Of a DNA stretch of 64,000 bases, positions 42,880-52,102 are shown piece by piece. Under the pieces are notes generated by a model, which ran no database searches, was not told where the DNA came from, and was given only the letters and a program-made list of their open reading frames with translations. The DNA is taken from NCBI GenBank assembly GCA_039805905.1, contig JBDIVM010000004.1, forward strand, positions 186,001 through 250,000. Direction: 5' to 3'. The position numbers and the translations under genes were made by a program. Positions within the stretch are counted from its first letter, which is position 1, and the number at the start of each line of letters is the position of its first letter. Source of the DNA: Thermohalobaculum sp039805905. Its GTDB lineage: Bacteria > Pseudomonadota > Alphaproteobacteria > Rhodobacterales > Rhodobacteraceae.

Positions 42880-43002
42880 ATGTCTCGCAGGGCAAACGGC
42901 GGTCGTGCCGACTGTGCCCTCAACGCATCAAAGGGGTTCGATGCGGAACTGACCGAAGTCTGGGGTGGCCCAGAGCACTGACCAAACCGTCTGGAGGGTT
43001 CT

Positions 43003-43215
43003 ATGACCAAGTTTACCAAGTTTCTCAGCGACGACGCTGGCGCCGTGACCATCGACTGGGTGGCCCTGACTGCGGGCATCCTGCTCCTCGGCATCATGGT
43101 CGTCTACGCGATCTTCAACAACGGCGTGTCGACCCTCGTGTCGAAGGTGAACTCGACGCTCGAGGGTGTCGTCACCTCCGTCTCGGTCGGCACCGTCGAG
43201 AACCTGAATCCGTAA
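43003..43215 (+). CDS. flp: Flp-type pilin of the Tad locus
   Basis: 70 residues with GGAGG 6 bases before ATG 43003. A 13-residue leader ends at Gly, then AVTIDWVALTAGILLLGIMV forms the membrane helix, with Asp-Trp replacing the classical Glu-Tyr; the mature tail is short and polar. It is the first gene of the flp-cpaB-cpaC-ompA-cpaE-cpaF-tadB-tadC-tadD-cpaA run, so it is the likely major subunit of a Tad (type IVc) pilus used for attachment. The prepilin peptidase at 52956 would cut it after Gly. Confidence 0.85.
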   Translation: MTKFTKFLSDDAGAVTIDWVALTAGILLLGIMVVYAIFNNGVSTLVSKVNSTLEGVVTSVSVGTVENLNP

Positions 43216-43281
43216 TCGACGCCGACTACCGGGCGCTCGCCGTCAGGCGGGCGCCCTTGCCATGATCAGCAGGGGCGGCTG

Positions 43282-44124
43282 ATGCGCATTCTTTCTCTTC
43301 TGGTTCTCGTCTTCGGCATCGCCCTCGCGGGCGGTGGCGTTTTTTTCGCCTCGAAGTATTTCAAGGAAATGAAGGCATCCATGGCGCAGCAGGGGCCCGA
43401 GACGGTCCGTGTGCTGGTCGCCAAGAGATCGCTCGACTACGGCGCCAAGATCACGCCCGAGACGCTCCAGTGGGTCGAATGGCCGAAAGCGGCGGTGCCG
43501 CCGGGCTCGTTCACCTCGGTGGAGACGCTGCTGGGCGAGAAGGGCGACGTGGCGCGGGTCGTCCTGAGGGCCATCGAGCCGGGCGAGCCGATCCTCGAGA
43601 CCAAGATCACCAAGCTCGGCGAGTCGCCGCGGATGGCGATGAACCTCGGCGAGGGCAAGCGCGCGGTATCGATCAGCGTCGATGCCGTCTCGGGCGTCGC
43701 CGGCTTCGTCGCCCCGGGCGACCGGGTCGACATCCTGCTGACGCGGGACGCCGAGGGCCAGCTCATCAGCTCGGTCATCCTGCAGGGAGTCACGGTCATC
43801 GCCGTGGACCAGCAGCAGTACACCGAGGCTTCCTCGCCGCGGCTCGGCCGCACCGTGACCGTCGAGGTCGATACCCGCCAGGCACAGAAGCTTGCGGTCG
43901 CCCAGCAGGTGGGGCGCCTGTCGCTGACGCTGCGCGGGATCGACGAGGCCGTGTCGGACGAGGTCAGCACAGTCACCGCCGACGAGCTGTCCGGTCTGCC
44001 CAGGAAGCACGTCGATCCGGGGCAGTTGGTGCGCGTCCGCCGGGCCGGCTCGGTGCAGGACGAGAAGATCGGCGAAACCGCGACTCCAGGGGCCGGCGAG
44101 CAGTCCCCTGCTGCGGGCAACTGA
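43282..44124 (+). CDS. cpaB: Flp pilus assembly protein CpaB/RcpC
   Basis: 280 residues. It begins with one membrane segment at about 3-24 and then an SAF-like domain with Val-Leu-Val-Ala-Lys-Arg-Ser-Leu-Asp-Tyr-Gly near 50, followed by the Ala-Val-Ser-Ile-Ser-Val-Asp-Ala-Val-Ser-Gly-Val-Ala-Gly-Phe-Val block near 135. CpaB is a periplasmic factor needed for secretin and pilus assembly. It lies 66 bases after flp. The gap to cpaC (44125-44262) holds a GGCC-att-c-GGCC hairpin. Confidence 0.93.
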   Translation: MRILSLLVLVFGIALAGGGVFFASKYFKEMKASMAQQGPETVRVLVAKRSLDYGAKITPETLQWVEWPKAAVPPGSFTSVETLLGEKGDVARVVLRAIEPGEPILETKITKLGESPRMAMNLGEGKRAVSISVDAVSGVAGFVAPGDRVDILLTRDAEGQLISSVILQGVTVIAVDQQQYTEASSPRLGRTVTVEVDTRQAQKLAVAQQVGRLSLTLRGIDEAVSDEVSTVTADELSGLPRKHVDPGQLVRVRRAGSVQDEKIGETATPGAGEQSPAAGN

Positions 44125-44262
44125 GGCCATTCGGCCACAGCAAACTCCGGTATTGGTCGAAGTCGCCGCGACAAACGCTTGAGTCGCGGGTAAAATTACT
44201 GTTTATTCGATCAGCGTGGGTATCGGATCATTTCCATATCGTGCTCGGGGGCACAGGCAAAT

Positions 44263-45726
44263 ATGACAGATGGACTGAAAAAGCTGCTGTCAATGGCGCT
44301 GCTAGCTTGCCTTGTTGGCGGCCTGCCATTGGGAGGCGAGCGAGCCGCGGCTCAGGAGCCGTCGGTTCTGAAGACCGTCAGGGGCCTCGCATCGGACAAC
44401 CTCACGGTTCTCATCAACCATGCGGTCGTCGTCGAGAGCGCCCAGCCCTTCATCGAGGTGTCGGTCGCAAACCCGGCGATTGCCGATGTTTCGCCGCTCT
44501 CTGACCGGACGATCTACATCTTCGGCAAGGAGCGCGGCGGAACGACGCTGACCTTGCTCGGCGAGAACGGGACGCTGATCACGAACGTCTCGGTCATGGT
44601 CATTCCCGACCTTGCCGAGATGAAGACCCGTCTTAAGCAGATGCTTCCGAACGAGCCGATCGACGTTCGCCTCAGCGGCGGCGGCGTCGTGCTGTCGGGC
44701 GTCGTTTCCGGCAAGGCCAAGATCGACCGCGCGATGACCCTCGCGCAGTCCTATGTGGGCAACGCGGCAATCAACATGATGACCGTCGGCGGCACGCAGC
44801 AGGTCATGATGAAGGTCCGCATTGCCGAGATGTCGCGCAGCGCCGCAAAGTCGCTCGGCATCGATTTCGGCATCACCGGGGATGGCAGCAGCGTCGGCGG
44901 CTTCTTCGGCAGCGGCAACAACACGACCGCCGCCGTTACCAACGACGCCGGCGCGATCGGCAAGGTGCTGACGGATGGCGGCGTCGTTCCGCTCGGCCTC
45001 AGCACCGCGACCTCGGCCTTCGGCGGCATCGGCCTGCTCGCGGAGCTCGGCGACATCGGCATCAGCTTCGTGATGTCCGCCCTCGAGGAGAAGGGCTTCT
45101 CGCGCACGCTGGCCGAGCCGAACCTCGTGGCGCTCTCCGGCAGCGAGGCGCGGTTCCTGGCGGGTGAGGATGTTCCGATCCCGACCATCGACCAGGACGG
45201 CAACGTCGATATCACCTTCAAGGAAGTCGGCGTCGGGCTGACCTTCCAGCCGTCGGTGCTCGATGATGACCTGATCCAGCTCGCGCTGGCTGCCGAGGTC
45301 TCGGCGGTGAACGAGGCACCGGGTCAGCCGATCAGCTTCACGGCGAGCGACGTGACGACGTTCACGACCCGCCGGGCGATCACCACGGTTCAGCTCCGCG
45401 ATGGCCAGAGCTTCGCCATCGCCGGACTGATCAAGGATGATTTCAGCGACTCGGTGACGCAATTCCCGTGGCTCGGCGACATCCCGGTCCTCGGCACCCT
45501 GTTCCGCTCGATGGACTATGCCCGGGGCGAAACCGAGCTCGTGATCATCGTGACCGCGCATCTGGTCACTCCGGTCGATGGCAGCGAGCTGTCGGTCCCG
45601 AGCGACCATATCCGCATCCCGAACGAGTTCGAGCTCTTCCTGCTCGGCAACACCGAGGGAGCGGGAGCGCCCGGCATGGTGCAGAGCCAGGGGTTCGACG
45701 GCGACTTTGGATATGTGGTGGAGTGA
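44263..45726 (+). CDS. cpaC: Type II/IV secretion secretin CpaC/RcpA
   Basis: 487 residues. A signal peptide ends near Ala-Ala-Ala-Gln at about 32. The N-domain is the Tad secretin type (Val-Ser-Val-Ala-Asn-Pro-Ala-Ile-Ala-Asp-Val). The secretin core has Val-Gly-Val-Gly-Leu-Thr-Phe-Gln-Pro, Thr-Thr-Val-Gln-Leu-Arg-Asp-Gly-Gln-Ser and the Val-Pro-Trp/Phe-Pro-Trp-Leu-Gly-Asp-Ile-Pro-Val-Leu-Gly-x-Leu-Phe block near 405. It forms the outer-membrane channel through which the pilus exits. Confidence 0.95.
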   Translation: MTDGLKKLLSMALLACLVGGLPLGGERAAAQEPSVLKTVRGLASDNLTVLINHAVVVESAQPFIEVSVANPAIADVSPLSDRTIYIFGKERGGTTLTLLGENGTLITNVSVMVIPDLAEMKTRLKQMLPNEPIDVRLSGGGVVLSGVVSGKAKIDRAMTLAQSYVGNAAINMMTVGGTQQVMMKVRIAEMSRSAAKSLGIDFGITGDGSSVGGFFGSGNNTTAAVTNDAGAIGKVLTDGGVVPLGLSTATSAFGGIGLLAELGDIGISFVMSALEEKGFSRTLAEPNLVALSGSEARFLAGEDVPIPTIDQDGNVDITFKEVGVGLTFQPSVLDDDLIQLALAAEVSAVNEAPGQPISFTASDVTTFTTRRAITTVQLRDGQSFAIAGLIKDDFSDSVTQFPWLGDIPVLGTLFRSMDYARGETELVIIVTAHLVTPVDGSELSVPSDHIRIPNEFELFLLGNTEGAGAPGMVQSQGFDGDFGYVVE

Positions 45727-45732
45727 GCTGAC

Positions 45733-46380
45733 ATGCGGAAACTGAGCATCATCGCAGCGCTGGCCACTGGCATCACCCTGGCAGGCTGCACGAACTTCAC
45801 GACCGCGCTCAACAAGCCCGCCGGCGAGGGGCCCAACTCGCACCTGTTCGGCGTGGCAACGGAGCAGAACATCAACGCCCAGATCGCCTATGGCGATCCG
45901 GCGGGACGGATCCGGGCGCTCAACGAGGCGTTCCGGGCTGCCGCTCCCGACACGGTGACGTTCGAGTTCGACAGTGCCGAGCTTGACAGCGCGGCCCGGT
46001 CGGCGCTCGACCAGCAGGCAAAGTGGTTGCGGGAGCATGCCAATGTGCGGATGACCGTCGTCGGTCATACCGACAAGGTCGGCTCCGAGGGCTACAACGA
46101 CGGGCTCGGCCTGCGCCGCGCCCGTGCGGTCGTGGCCTATCTTGCCAAGCGCGGCATCTCGCGCAGCCGCCTCGATGCGGTCGAGTCGCTCGGCGAGCGT
46201 GAGCCTGTCGTCAACACGGAGGACCGGGAGCGCCGCAATCGCCGCTCCGTGACCTCGGTGGCCGGGTTCGACCGGCGCTACGTCGGCGACGGGCTGGACG
46301 GCGAAGTGGCCGCCCGGATCTACAACGCCTACCAGGCCGGGTCGGTCAAGGCCGTCACCGTCGAGTCGGTCGACGGCTAG
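45733..46380 (+). CDS. OmpA-family lipoprotein of the Tad locus
   Basis: 215 residues. The signal ends at Leu-Ala-Gly-Cys (Cys19), a lipobox. The OmpA domain has Val-Thr-Phe-Glu-Phe-Asp-Ser-Ala near 75, Val-Gly-His-Thr-Asp-Lys-Val-Gly-Ser near 113, and the Asn-x-Gly-Leu-Gly-x-Arg-Arg-Ala block. It should anchor the pilus base to peptidoglycan. This OmpA gene stands where many loci carry cpaD, 6 bases after cpaC, and is the form used in Rhodobacterales Tad loci. Confidence 0.9.
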   Translation: MRKLSIIAALATGITLAGCTNFTTALNKPAGEGPNSHLFGVATEQNINAQIAYGDPAGRIRALNEAFRAAAPDTVTFEFDSAELDSAARSALDQQAKWLREHANVRMTVVGHTDKVGSEGYNDGLGLRRARAVVAYLAKRGISRSRLDAVESLGEREPVVNTEDRERRNRRSVTSVAGFDRRYVGDGLDGEVAARIYNAYQAGSVKAVTVESVDG

Positions 46381-46704
46381 GAAATTCGGCCGGGGGGTGA
46401 TCCATCCCCCGGCCGGACCCCCTTGGGGAGGTTTTCATTCTGGCTGCCCGGCGGGCAGTTTCATTTGCGGATTGTGCGTCCCCGGGTGGAGGGAGCGTGT
46501 CGGAGAGTGAACATTCTCGAGTCTTCCTGCGGGCCTGCGTGCCGAGTCGGAGTGCGGTGGCGGGAGGTAGGGTTTTGTGCGATACTTGGCGCGCGCATCC
46601 CTGCCGAGAGCTTGGTCTCATCGCTGCCACGATATGGCGCGACAATGACAGGATGCGAATCGACCGTGGGTGAGTCCGAGGAACGAACCGGGAGACCGAT
46701 CTAG
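46381..46704 (+). other. Gap with hairpin splitting the Tad run
   Basis: The hairpin 46387-46415 has a perfect 10-bp GC stem and 9-base loop, followed by CCCCTTGGGG and TTTTC near 46434, so partial termination is likely. The remaining 270 bases to cpaE include no promoter pair I can support, although a separate promoter for cpaE-cpaA is likely. A short open frame at 46423-46704 abuts the cpaE ATG but shows no sign of being a gene. Confidence 0.5.
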
Positions 46705-47943
46705 ATGGCGCTTTCATTCAGACGTGAAACGGCTGAAACGGCTCCCGAGGCTTTGGTGTTCTCCGAGGGGTTCGCGGCGGCTGACAAGCTGGTCCAGGAC
46801 CTCGACACGCATTTCGGCGAGGATCAGTGGCTGGCGGTTACCGGCGCGGACGCCGAGAAGATGCTGTCTTTGGCCAGCGCAGAGGATTCCTTCACGATCA
46901 TCGCGCTGAGCTCGGACGATCCCGAGAAGGTCCAGTCGACAGCCGATCTGATTCGCCAGGCCCGGAGGCTTGGACTGCTGGTGCTGCTCGTCGTCGGCGA
47001 CGTCTCGTCGCGGACCATGCACCAGATCATGCGCGAGGGCGTGTCGGAGTTCGCCCCTTACCCTGAACCCGCCGGCGCCCTCGTCGATGCGATCGACAGG
47101 ATGCGTCTGGCGCGGACGAGCGGCAGCCTTCCTGCGCTCACGGGAGGCGCTCCGCGCCGCCTTGGCAAGGTCGTTGCGTTCTACGGCGTTGCCGGGGGCG
47201 TGGGCACGTCGACCTTTGCGGTCAATTTCGCGTGGGAACTGACACAGATGGTTCGCCGCGACGGACGCCGCGTGGCGCTGCTGGATTTCAACTTCCAGTA
47301 CGGATCGATTGCGACCTTCCTGGACGTGCCGCGTCGCGAGGCGGTCTACGAGCTGGTTTCCGAGGCTTCCAGCCTCGACCAGACGGGGCTCACACAGGCG
47401 CTCAGCACCTACAAGGACAAGCTCCATGTGCTGACGGCCCCACGCGACGCGCTGCCGCTCGACATCGTCTCGCCGGCCGATGTCGAGGCGATCATCAATC
47501 TTGCGCGGGAGGCCTTCGACTACGTGGTCATCGACACGCCGCAGGCGCTGATGAACTGGTCCGAAAAGGTCTACGCCGCCGCGGACGACTTCTACGCCTG
47601 CATGGAAATCGACATGCGCTCGGCGCAGAACATGTACCGCTTTCTCCGCACCCTGAAGGCGGAGGACATGAATCTCGACAAGCTCCGCTTCGTGCTGAAC
47701 CGGGCACCGGGCATGACCGACCTCTCCGGCAAGAACCGGGTCAAACGGGTGGCCGAGAGTCTGGGCGTGTCGTTTCATCATCTGGTTCCGGACGGCGGCA
47801 AGCAGGTGGTCAACTCCTGCGATCAGGGTGTGCCGCTGGCGGAAGGAGCCAAGTCGAGCCCGGTCCGGAAAGAGATCGTGCGAATGGTGGAAAAGTTCAC
47901 CGCGGAGGAATCAGAGAAGTCGGAGAAATCGGCCGCGTCTTGA
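46705..47943 (+). CDS. cpaE: Pilus assembly protein CpaE/TadZ
   Basis: 412 residues. An N-terminal receiver-like domain (about 1-140) is followed by a ParA/MinD-type ATPase domain from Phe-Tyr-Gly-Val-Ala-Gly-Gly-Val-Gly-Thr-Ser-Thr near 155. The P-loop lacks both Lys of the KGGxGK motif, as is usual in this family, so ATP hydrolysis is uncertain. CpaE/TadZ places the Tad machine at a cell pole or nucleation site. The Asp-Tyr-Val-Val-Ile-Asp-Thr-Pro segment near 274 is the Walker B strand. Confidence 0.93.
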   Translation: MALSFRRETAETAPEALVFSEGFAAADKLVQDLDTHFGEDQWLAVTGADAEKMLSLASAEDSFTIIALSSDDPEKVQSTADLIRQARRLGLLVLLVVGDVSSRTMHQIMREGVSEFAPYPEPAGALVDAIDRMRLARTSGSLPALTGGAPRRLGKVVAFYGVAGGVGTSTFAVNFAWELTQMVRRDGRRVALLDFNFQYGSIATFLDVPRREAVYELVSEASSLDQTGLTQALSTYKDKLHVLTAPRDALPLDIVSPADVEAIINLAREAFDYVVIDTPQALMNWSEKVYAAADDFYACMEIDMRSAQNMYRFLRTLKAEDMNLDKLRFVLNRAPGMTDLSGKNRVKRVAESLGVSFHHLVPDGGKQVVNSCDQGVPLAEGAKSSPVRKEIVRMVEKFTAEESEKSEKSAAS

Positions 47944-47978
47944 TGGGCGGCCAATGCGCAGCATAGGGGTGTGATGCG

Positions 47979-49439
47979 ATGTTTCGGCGGGTGCGAGATG
48001 CCAAGGGCGAGGCCAAGGTAGCGGATGTGCCGGCGGTTGTCGCGGCCAATCCGGCCCAGCGACCTGCGAACGAGCCGATGAATCAGGCGGCGGCCGATCT
48101 GGCCAAGGCCCGGCTCAAGCTCAACGGCGGCGGCGCGCCCGTTGCCACGGAACTCGACGGCGACGCCAAGCGGCGGCGCCGGCTGCTGAATCTGCGGGTC
48201 GACCTGCACCGAAAGCTGCTTGAGGTCCTGAACCTGAGCGCGATCGAGAAGGTCTCGGAGGGCGAACTGCGCGCCGAGATTTCGGACATTGCGCGCGAGG
48301 AGCTTGCGAACAGCGATCTCGTGCTGAGCCGGGTCGAACTCGACCAGCTGGTCAAGGATCTGATCGCGGAAGTCACCGGCCTCGGGCCGCTGGAGCCGCT
48401 CCTGCAGGATCCGACGATCAACGACATCCTGGTGAACACCTTTGCCCAGTGCTATGTGGAGCGCCACGGCAAGCTGGAGCTCAGTCCGGTCCAGTTCAAG
48501 GACAACGCGCATCTCATGCGCGTCATCAACAAGATCGTCAGCGCGGTCGGCCGGCGCGTCGACGAGAGCTCGCCCTGGGTCGATGCCCGTCTGGCGGATG
48601 GCAGCCGCGTCAACGCGATGGTGCCGCCCTGCGCGGTCGACGGGCCGCTGCTTTCGATCCGCAAGTTCTCGAAGATCCCGTTCACGGTCGATAAGCTGAT
48701 CGAGAGCGGGGCCTTCTCCGAGGAAATGGCGCTGTTCTTGCACGCCTGCGTCCGGACCCGCCTCAACGTCATCGTCTCCGGCGGTACCGGTTCGGGCAAG
48801 ACGACGACGCTGAATGCGCTGTCGAGCTTCATCCCGAACAACGAGCGTATCGCGACGATCGAGGACACGGCCGAGCTTCAGCTCCAGCAGGAGCATCTGG
48901 CGCGGATGGAGTCGCGGCCCGCGAATATCGAGGGCACCGGTGCCATCACCATCCGCGATCTCGTGCGCAACGCCCTGCGTATGCGCCCGGATCGCATCAT
49001 CGTCGGCGAGGTTCGTGGCGACGAGGTCATCGACATGCTGCAGGCCATGAACACGGGCCATGACGGCTCGATGACCACGCTGCATGCCAACAGCCCGCGT
49101 GACTGCCTCGGCCGTATGGAGAACATGATCGGCATGTCCGGCATCGACCTGCCGCTGAAGGCGGTGCGCACCAACATTGCCAGTGCGGTCAACCTGATCG
49201 TTCAGGTTTCGCGCATGTCCGACGGCAAGCGGCGCATGATCTCGATCTCCGAGGTCGTCGGCATGGAAGGCGACGTGATCACCATGCAGGAGATCTTCAA
49301 GTTCAATCGCCAGGCGACCGACGGACAGGGCCGGATCATCGGCCGGTACAGTGCCACCGGTATCCGTAGCAAGTACTCCGACAGGTTCCGGCAGTGGGGC
49401 TACGAGCTGCCGGCCAGTCTGTTCAAGCCCGAGCTCTGA
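47979..49439 (+). CDS. cpaF: Pilus assembly/secretion ATPase CpaF/TadA
   Basis: 486 residues. It is the hexameric motor for pilus extension and retraction. The Walker A is Gly-Gly-Thr-Gly-Ser-Gly-Lys-Thr-Thr-Thr near 267, followed by Thr-Ile-Glu-Asp-Thr-Ala-Glu-Leu-Gln-Leu, Arg-Pro-Asp-Arg-Ile-Ile-Val-Gly-Glu-Val-Arg (Walker B) and Thr-Gly-His-Asp-Gly-Ser-Met-Thr-Thr-Leu-His-Ala. It starts 35 bases after cpaE. Confidence 0.97.
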   Translation: MFRRVRDAKGEAKVADVPAVVAANPAQRPANEPMNQAAADLAKARLKLNGGGAPVATELDGDAKRRRRLLNLRVDLHRKLLEVLNLSAIEKVSEGELRAEISDIAREELANSDLVLSRVELDQLVKDLIAEVTGLGPLEPLLQDPTINDILVNTFAQCYVERHGKLELSPVQFKDNAHLMRVINKIVSAVGRRVDESSPWVDARLADGSRVNAMVPPCAVDGPLLSIRKFSKIPFTVDKLIESGAFSEEMALFLHACVRTRLNVIVSGGTGSGKTTTLNALSSFIPNNERIATIEDTAELQLQQEHLARMESRPANIEGTGAITIRDLVRNALRMRPDRIIVGEVRGDEVIDMLQAMNTGHDGSMTTLHANSPRDCLGRMENMIGMSGIDLPLKAVRTNIASAVNLIVQVSRMSDGKRRMISISEVVGMEGDVITMQEIFKFNRQATDGQGRIIGRYSATGIRSKYSDRFRQWGYELPASLFKPEL

Positions 49440-49462
49440 GAGTGCAGGAGGCGCGCGAGTAA

Positions 49463-50425
49463 ATGCTCTTCCAGCCGCTGATCTACGCCTTCATCTTCGT
49501 CGGCGTCTTCCTGATGGTGGAAGGCGTCTACCTGCTGATATTCGGCAAGACGCTCAAGCGCGAAAAGAAGGTCAATCGGCGACTCGCCCTTCTTCAGGAC
49601 GGCAAGGATACCGAGGAGGTGCTGAGCATCCTGCGCGCCGAGCGCGAGGGTGTCGAAAAGCATGACAAGATGCCGGTCATCGGCCCGCTCGTGGAGATGG
49701 CGCGCCATGCCAGCATCACGCTGACGATCGGTCAGATCGCTCTCAGCCTCATCGGCTTGACGGTTGTCTCGTTCCTGCTGCTGACCCTGTTCACGGGTGC
49801 GGTGGTCCAGATCCGCGTCGTGGTCGCCCTGATCACCGGCTACGCTGCATTCTACATCTGGCTGCGTGGCAAGGCCAAGAAGCGGATCTCGCTGTTCGAG
49901 GAGCAGCTGCCGGATGCGCTCGACCTGATGGTGCGGTCCCTGCGGGTCGGCCATCCGATGACAGCTGCGATCGGCATCGTTGCCCGCGAGATGGCCGATC
50001 CGCTCGGCACGGAATTCGGCCTGATTGCCGACGAGGCCACCTACGGCATGACCGTCACGGACGCGATCGAGCGGATGGCGAACCGCGTGCCCGTGCATGA
50101 CCTGAAGTTTCTCTCGATCGCGATCAACATCCAGGCCACGTCGGGCGGCAACCTGGCGGAGGTCCTCGAAGGCCTCAGCCGGGTCATCCGCTCGCGCTTC
50201 AAGCTGTTCCGCAAGGTGCGGGCGATCACCGCCGAGGCGCGCTGGTCAGGATGGTTCCTGTCCGTGTTCCCGGTGATCGCGCTGCTGCTCGTCCAGGTCG
50301 TGCAGCCGGATTACTACGACCGTGTTTCCGACCACCCGCTGTTCCTGCCGGGAGCCATCGTCACCTTCGTTCTCCTGGTCGTGAACGTCTTCTTCATGCG
50401 GATGCTCGTGAACATCAAGGTCTGA
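49463..50425 (+). CDS. tadB: Type II secretion F family inner-membrane protein TadB
   Basis: 320 residues. One N-terminal membrane segment (about 5-22), two in the middle (about 90-130) and two at the end frame the T2SSF domain with Leu-Pro-Asp-Ala-Leu-Asp-Leu-Met-Val-Arg near 155 and the Gly-Gly-Asn-Leu-Ala-Glu-Val-Leu block near 232. TadB and TadC together form the platform on which CpaF works. Confidence 0.94.
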   Translation: MLFQPLIYAFIFVGVFLMVEGVYLLIFGKTLKREKKVNRRLALLQDGKDTEEVLSILRAEREGVEKHDKMPVIGPLVEMARHASITLTIGQIALSLIGLTVVSFLLLTLFTGAVVQIRVVVALITGYAAFYIWLRGKAKKRISLFEEQLPDALDLMVRSLRVGHPMTAAIGIVAREMADPLGTEFGLIADEATYGMTVTDAIERMANRVPVHDLKFLSIAINIQATSGGNLAEVLEGLSRVIRSRFKLFRKVRAITAEARWSGWFLSVFPVIALLLVQVVQPDYYDRVSDHPLFLPGAIVTFVLLVVNVFFMRMLVNIKV

Positions 50426-50436
50426 GGAGCAGGGTT

Positions 50437-51453
50437 ATGGACGCCGCACAGACGCAGGAGAGCGCCGGCCTGATCGACCAGATCTGGCTTGCGCTGATCA
50501 ACAATTACGGACCGGCCGGACCATTTTACGCCGTTGCCGCGATCGGCCTGATTCTCATGGTGATCGCGCTGCCGATGGTGCTGCGCAAGCCCAAGGATCC
50601 ACTCGACCGGTTCAGCTTCTCGGACGAGAAGCTCAAGTCCGAGTTGATCAAGCTGCGTCAGGATGGCGACGACGGCAGCCTGCGGGGCCTCGCCGAGTAC
50701 CTGGAGCCGAAGACCGAAGAGGAGATGAGCGAGACCCGCACGATGCTGCGCGCCGCCGGATATCGCGGCGGTGCGGCGGTGCGGCAGTTCTATTTCGCGC
50801 GGTCCGGCCTCGCGATCGGGCTGTTGCTCGTCGGCGTGGTCATGACCTTCCTGGTCCCGGAGGAGCCCGATCTGATCTTCAGCGGCATCCTGTCGGGCCT
50901 GATGGCGCTGATGGGCTACTTCCTGCCGACCTACTGGATCCGCCGGAAGATCGAGACCCGAAAGCAGGAGATCACGAACGCCTTCCCGGACGCGATGGAC
51001 ATGATCCTTGTCTGCATCGAGGGTGGCCAGTCGCTTGATCAGGCAATGGCACGCGTCGGCGAGGAGATGGCGCAGTCCTCGGGCCCGCTGGCGCAGGAAT
51101 TTGCGCTGGTGACACACGAGTTCCGGGCCGGCAAGGACCGAATCCTCGTGCTGCGTGACTTCGCCGCCCGCTGTGCCGTATCCGATGTCAGTTCCTTCGT
51201 GACGGTGCTGATCCAGTCGACCTCCTTCGGTACGTCGATCGCGCAGGCGCTGCGCGTCTACGCGTCGGAGATGCGCGACAAGCGGCTGATGCGGGCCGAG
51301 GAGAAGGCGAACGTCCTGCCGACCAAGCTGACGCTGGGCACGATGATGTTCACCGTGCCGCCACTGATCCTGATCCTGGTGGGTCCGTCCTTCATCATGA
51401 TCCTGCGCGCTCTCGGCGGGCTCGCGGGCGGGACTCCCGGGCCGTTGCCATGA
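50437..51453 (+). CDS. tadC: Type II secretion F family inner-membrane protein TadC
   Basis: 338 residues from ATG 50437. The T2SSF core has Phe-Pro-Asp-Ala-Met-Asp-Met-Ile-Leu-Val-Cys-Ile-Glu-Gly-Gly near 190 and a Phe-Gly-Thr-Ser-Ile-Ala-Gln-Ala-Leu-Arg block near 265; four membrane segments are seen. The frame extends upstream into tadB, but GAGGAGCAGGG before this ATG marks the start. Its stop overlaps the next gene's ATG. Confidence 0.94.
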   Translation: MDAAQTQESAGLIDQIWLALINNYGPAGPFYAVAAIGLILMVIALPMVLRKPKDPLDRFSFSDEKLKSELIKLRQDGDDGSLRGLAEYLEPKTEEEMSETRTMLRAAGYRGGAAVRQFYFARSGLAIGLLLVGVVMTFLVPEEPDLIFSGILSGLMALMGYFLPTYWIRRKIETRKQEITNAFPDAMDMILVCIEGGQSLDQAMARVGEEMAQSSGPLAQEFALVTHEFRAGKDRILVLRDFAARCAVSDVSSFVTVLIQSTSFGTSIAQALRVYASEMRDKRLMRAEEKANVLPTKLTLGTMMFTVPPLILILVGPSFIMILRALGGLAGGTPGPLP

Positions 51454-52088
51454 GGCCATCCGGGCGGCGCCTGGCGCGGCAGGCCGTCCCCTTTCTGATA
51501 GCGGCGTTGCTCGGTGCCTGCGAGCAGCCGCGCAGCGGGCTTGCGGAGACTGAGCCGCCGCCAACGGTCTCGACCCGGCGCGGCGAGACATACATGTCCC
51601 TCGGGGCGAGGCTGCTCTATGCGCGGGAGCCCGAGCTTGCCCAGAGAGCCTTCACGGCATCGCTGAGCCACGAAGGTATCACTGCGGAAGCCTTGACCGG
51701 GATCGCGATCGCCCTTCAGCAGCAGGGGATGGCAACTGCGGCCAGGCGCTATCTCGAACAGGCGCGCGAGCGGGCCCCGACCTCGGTGACGGCAAACAAC
51801 AATCTCGGCGTGGTGCTCTTCGGGCTGAAGGAGTACTATCGCGCCAGAGACGCGTTCCGGGCGGCCTTCGCGCTTTCCAGCGGGACCGATGAGATTGCGG
51901 AGCGCTATCTGAACGAGACGGAGGAACTGATCGCGCAGATCGAGGAGACCGGCGAACTGGATCCGGCGGTCATCTATCGCGTCGAGCGCCTCGGCTCGAG
52001 TCAATTCCGACTGGTCGGAATGGAGACCCCCGCCCCGGAACTGGCGGCGGCGGAAGAAGCCGGAACCGAACCGGCAGTTACGGAATGA
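51450..52088 (+). CDS. TPR lipoprotein in the Tad operon
   Basis: 212 residues overlapping tadC by 4 bases. A lipobox is Leu-Leu-Gly-Ala-Cys at about 20-24. TPR-like helices lie from about 50 to 145, including Asn-Asn-Leu-Gly-Val-Val-Leu near 111. A Glu/Ala-rich tail follows. TadD-type TPR lipoproteins support secretin assembly; the second one follows directly, so either could be the TadD. Confidence 0.85.
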   Translation: MRPSGRRLARQAVPFLIAALLGACEQPRSGLAETEPPPTVSTRRGETYMSLGARLLYAREPELAQRAFTASLSHEGITAEALTGIAIALQQQGMATAARRYLEQARERAPTSVTANNNLGVVLFGLKEYYRARDAFRAAFALSSGTDEIAERYLNETEELIAQIEETGELDPAVIYRVERLGSSQFRLVGMETPAPELAAAEEAGTEPAVTE

Positions 52089-52102
52089 GGAGGCAAGGGC
52101 AG

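Noticed and set aside
46423..46704. 93-codon frame directly before cpaE.
   Set aside because: No Shine-Dalgarno sequence, Cys/Arg-rich random composition; it ends at the cpaE ATG by chance.
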